From positions 1,302,001 through 1,366,000 of the forward strand of contig NZ_HG938353.1 of assembly GCF_000731315.1 (NCBI RefSeq): 64,000 bases of DNA, read 5' to 3'. The notes under the pieces were generated by a model that was given only the letters and a program-made list of their open reading frames with translations, did not search any database and had not been told where the DNA came from. This DNA comes from Neorhizobium galegae bv. orientalis str. HAMBI 540 (GTDB lineage: Bacteria; Pseudomonadota; Alphaproteobacteria; Rhizobiales; Rhizobiaceae). Shown piece after piece: positions 63,838 to 64,000 of this stretch. Made by a program: the position numbers and the translations under genes. The number at the start of each line of letters is the position of its first letter. Within the stretch, counting starts at the first letter, position 1.

Positions 63838-64000
63838 ATGCCGAGATCCATCTTTCCCATGGAGATCGCCGACCTGTCGGCTTTCGCCAAATCCGTCCGC
63901 GACGGGATCGCCAGGTTCGATCACAAGCCGAGCCATCTGGAGATGCTCAATCTCCTGACGCGCGCAGCGGGCTTCCGCAACTACCAGCATTTTCGCGCCG
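63838..64000 (+). CDS. DUF2087-like protein, 5' part only
   Basis: ATG at 63838 opens MPRSIFPMEIADLSAFAKSV and continues HLEMLNLLTRAAGFRNYQHF to the window edge (54 codons). This beginning is typical of rhizobial DUF2087 proteins with an N-terminal helical domain. Upstream 63537-63837 is a 301-bp gap in which I see no clear feature besides AT-rich stretches that may hold promoters for both neighbours. Confidence 0.6.
   Translation, partial: MPRSIFPMEIADLSAFAKSVRDGIARFDHKPSHLEMLNLLTRAAGFRNYQHFRA

Overview
The window is Rhizobiaceae-like alphaproteobacterial chromosome (high GC; class II ribonucleotide reductase NrdJ, tandem universal stress protein, TrkH, HlyU-type regulator, FMN azoreductase). 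It carries one complete-looking temperate T7-like (Autographiviridae-type) prophage of about 42.4 kb, from about 7519 to 49936.

Left host flank (1-7505): nrdJ (3' end outside the window), gpt, a tandem universal stress protein, a CinA-like protein and wrbA. NrdR-like and FNR/FixK-like sites precede nrdJ and usp. Right host flank (49984-64000): a metallophosphoesterase, trkH, threonine dehydratase, an alpha/beta hydrolase, a GDPD, a HlyU-like protein, an Amt-PAS-GGDEF-EAL fusion, a second GGDEF protein, a divergent azoR/lysR pair, a ZntB/CorA transporter and the start of a DUF2087-like gene.

Prophage: it sits in the anticodon arm of a host tRNA-Leu(UAA) gene, with a 13-bp core AAGAGACTTAAAA at both ends (7506-7518 and 49924-49936). 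The host tRNA is cut in two and not rebuilt at either end. The phage carries its own complete tRNA-Leu(UAA) on the minus strand (48508-48591), next to the integrase, which looks like a functional replacement. Within the prophage, left to right: single-subunit RNA polymerase; small early/middle genes; gp2.5-type SSB; endonuclease I; amidase with an added LysM domain; primase-helicase; nucleotidyltransferase; family A DNA polymerase; exonuclease; dNMP kinase-like protein; gp7.3-like protein; portal; scaffold; holin/Rz/Rz1 candidates; capsid; tail tubes A and B; ejection proteins gp13-gp16 (gp16 with an M15-like peptidase domain); tail fibre; TerS; TerL. An IS630-family insertion sequence and accessory genes follow, then the presumed virion genome ends, marked by CCTCAGG 7-mers that resemble the T7 SRR/SRL arrays. 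Last come the early genes (ArdA antirestriction and others), a MarR-like regulator and the integrase. Because the linear virion genome would open near 44.7-44.9 kb, the natural order is early genes - regulator - integrase - attP - RNAP - replication - structure - packaging.

Regulation read from the sequence: (i) seven T7-promoter-like sites (GATTACAGCCCACCATAGG and GATTAGAACCCACCATAG variants), all on the + strand; (ii) an 18-bp interrupted palindrome of the form CTATCC-N6-GSATAR at about seven intergenic places, including just before the MarR-like gene, the RNAP gene and several early genes, a candidate lysogeny operator; (iii) four hammerhead-ribozyme-like elements in the early region (one type III, three type II), each in the leader of an early gene. 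They suggest self-cleavage of early mRNA in place of the RNase III processing known in T7. The ribozymes and the split-and-replaced tRNA are the most striking findings.
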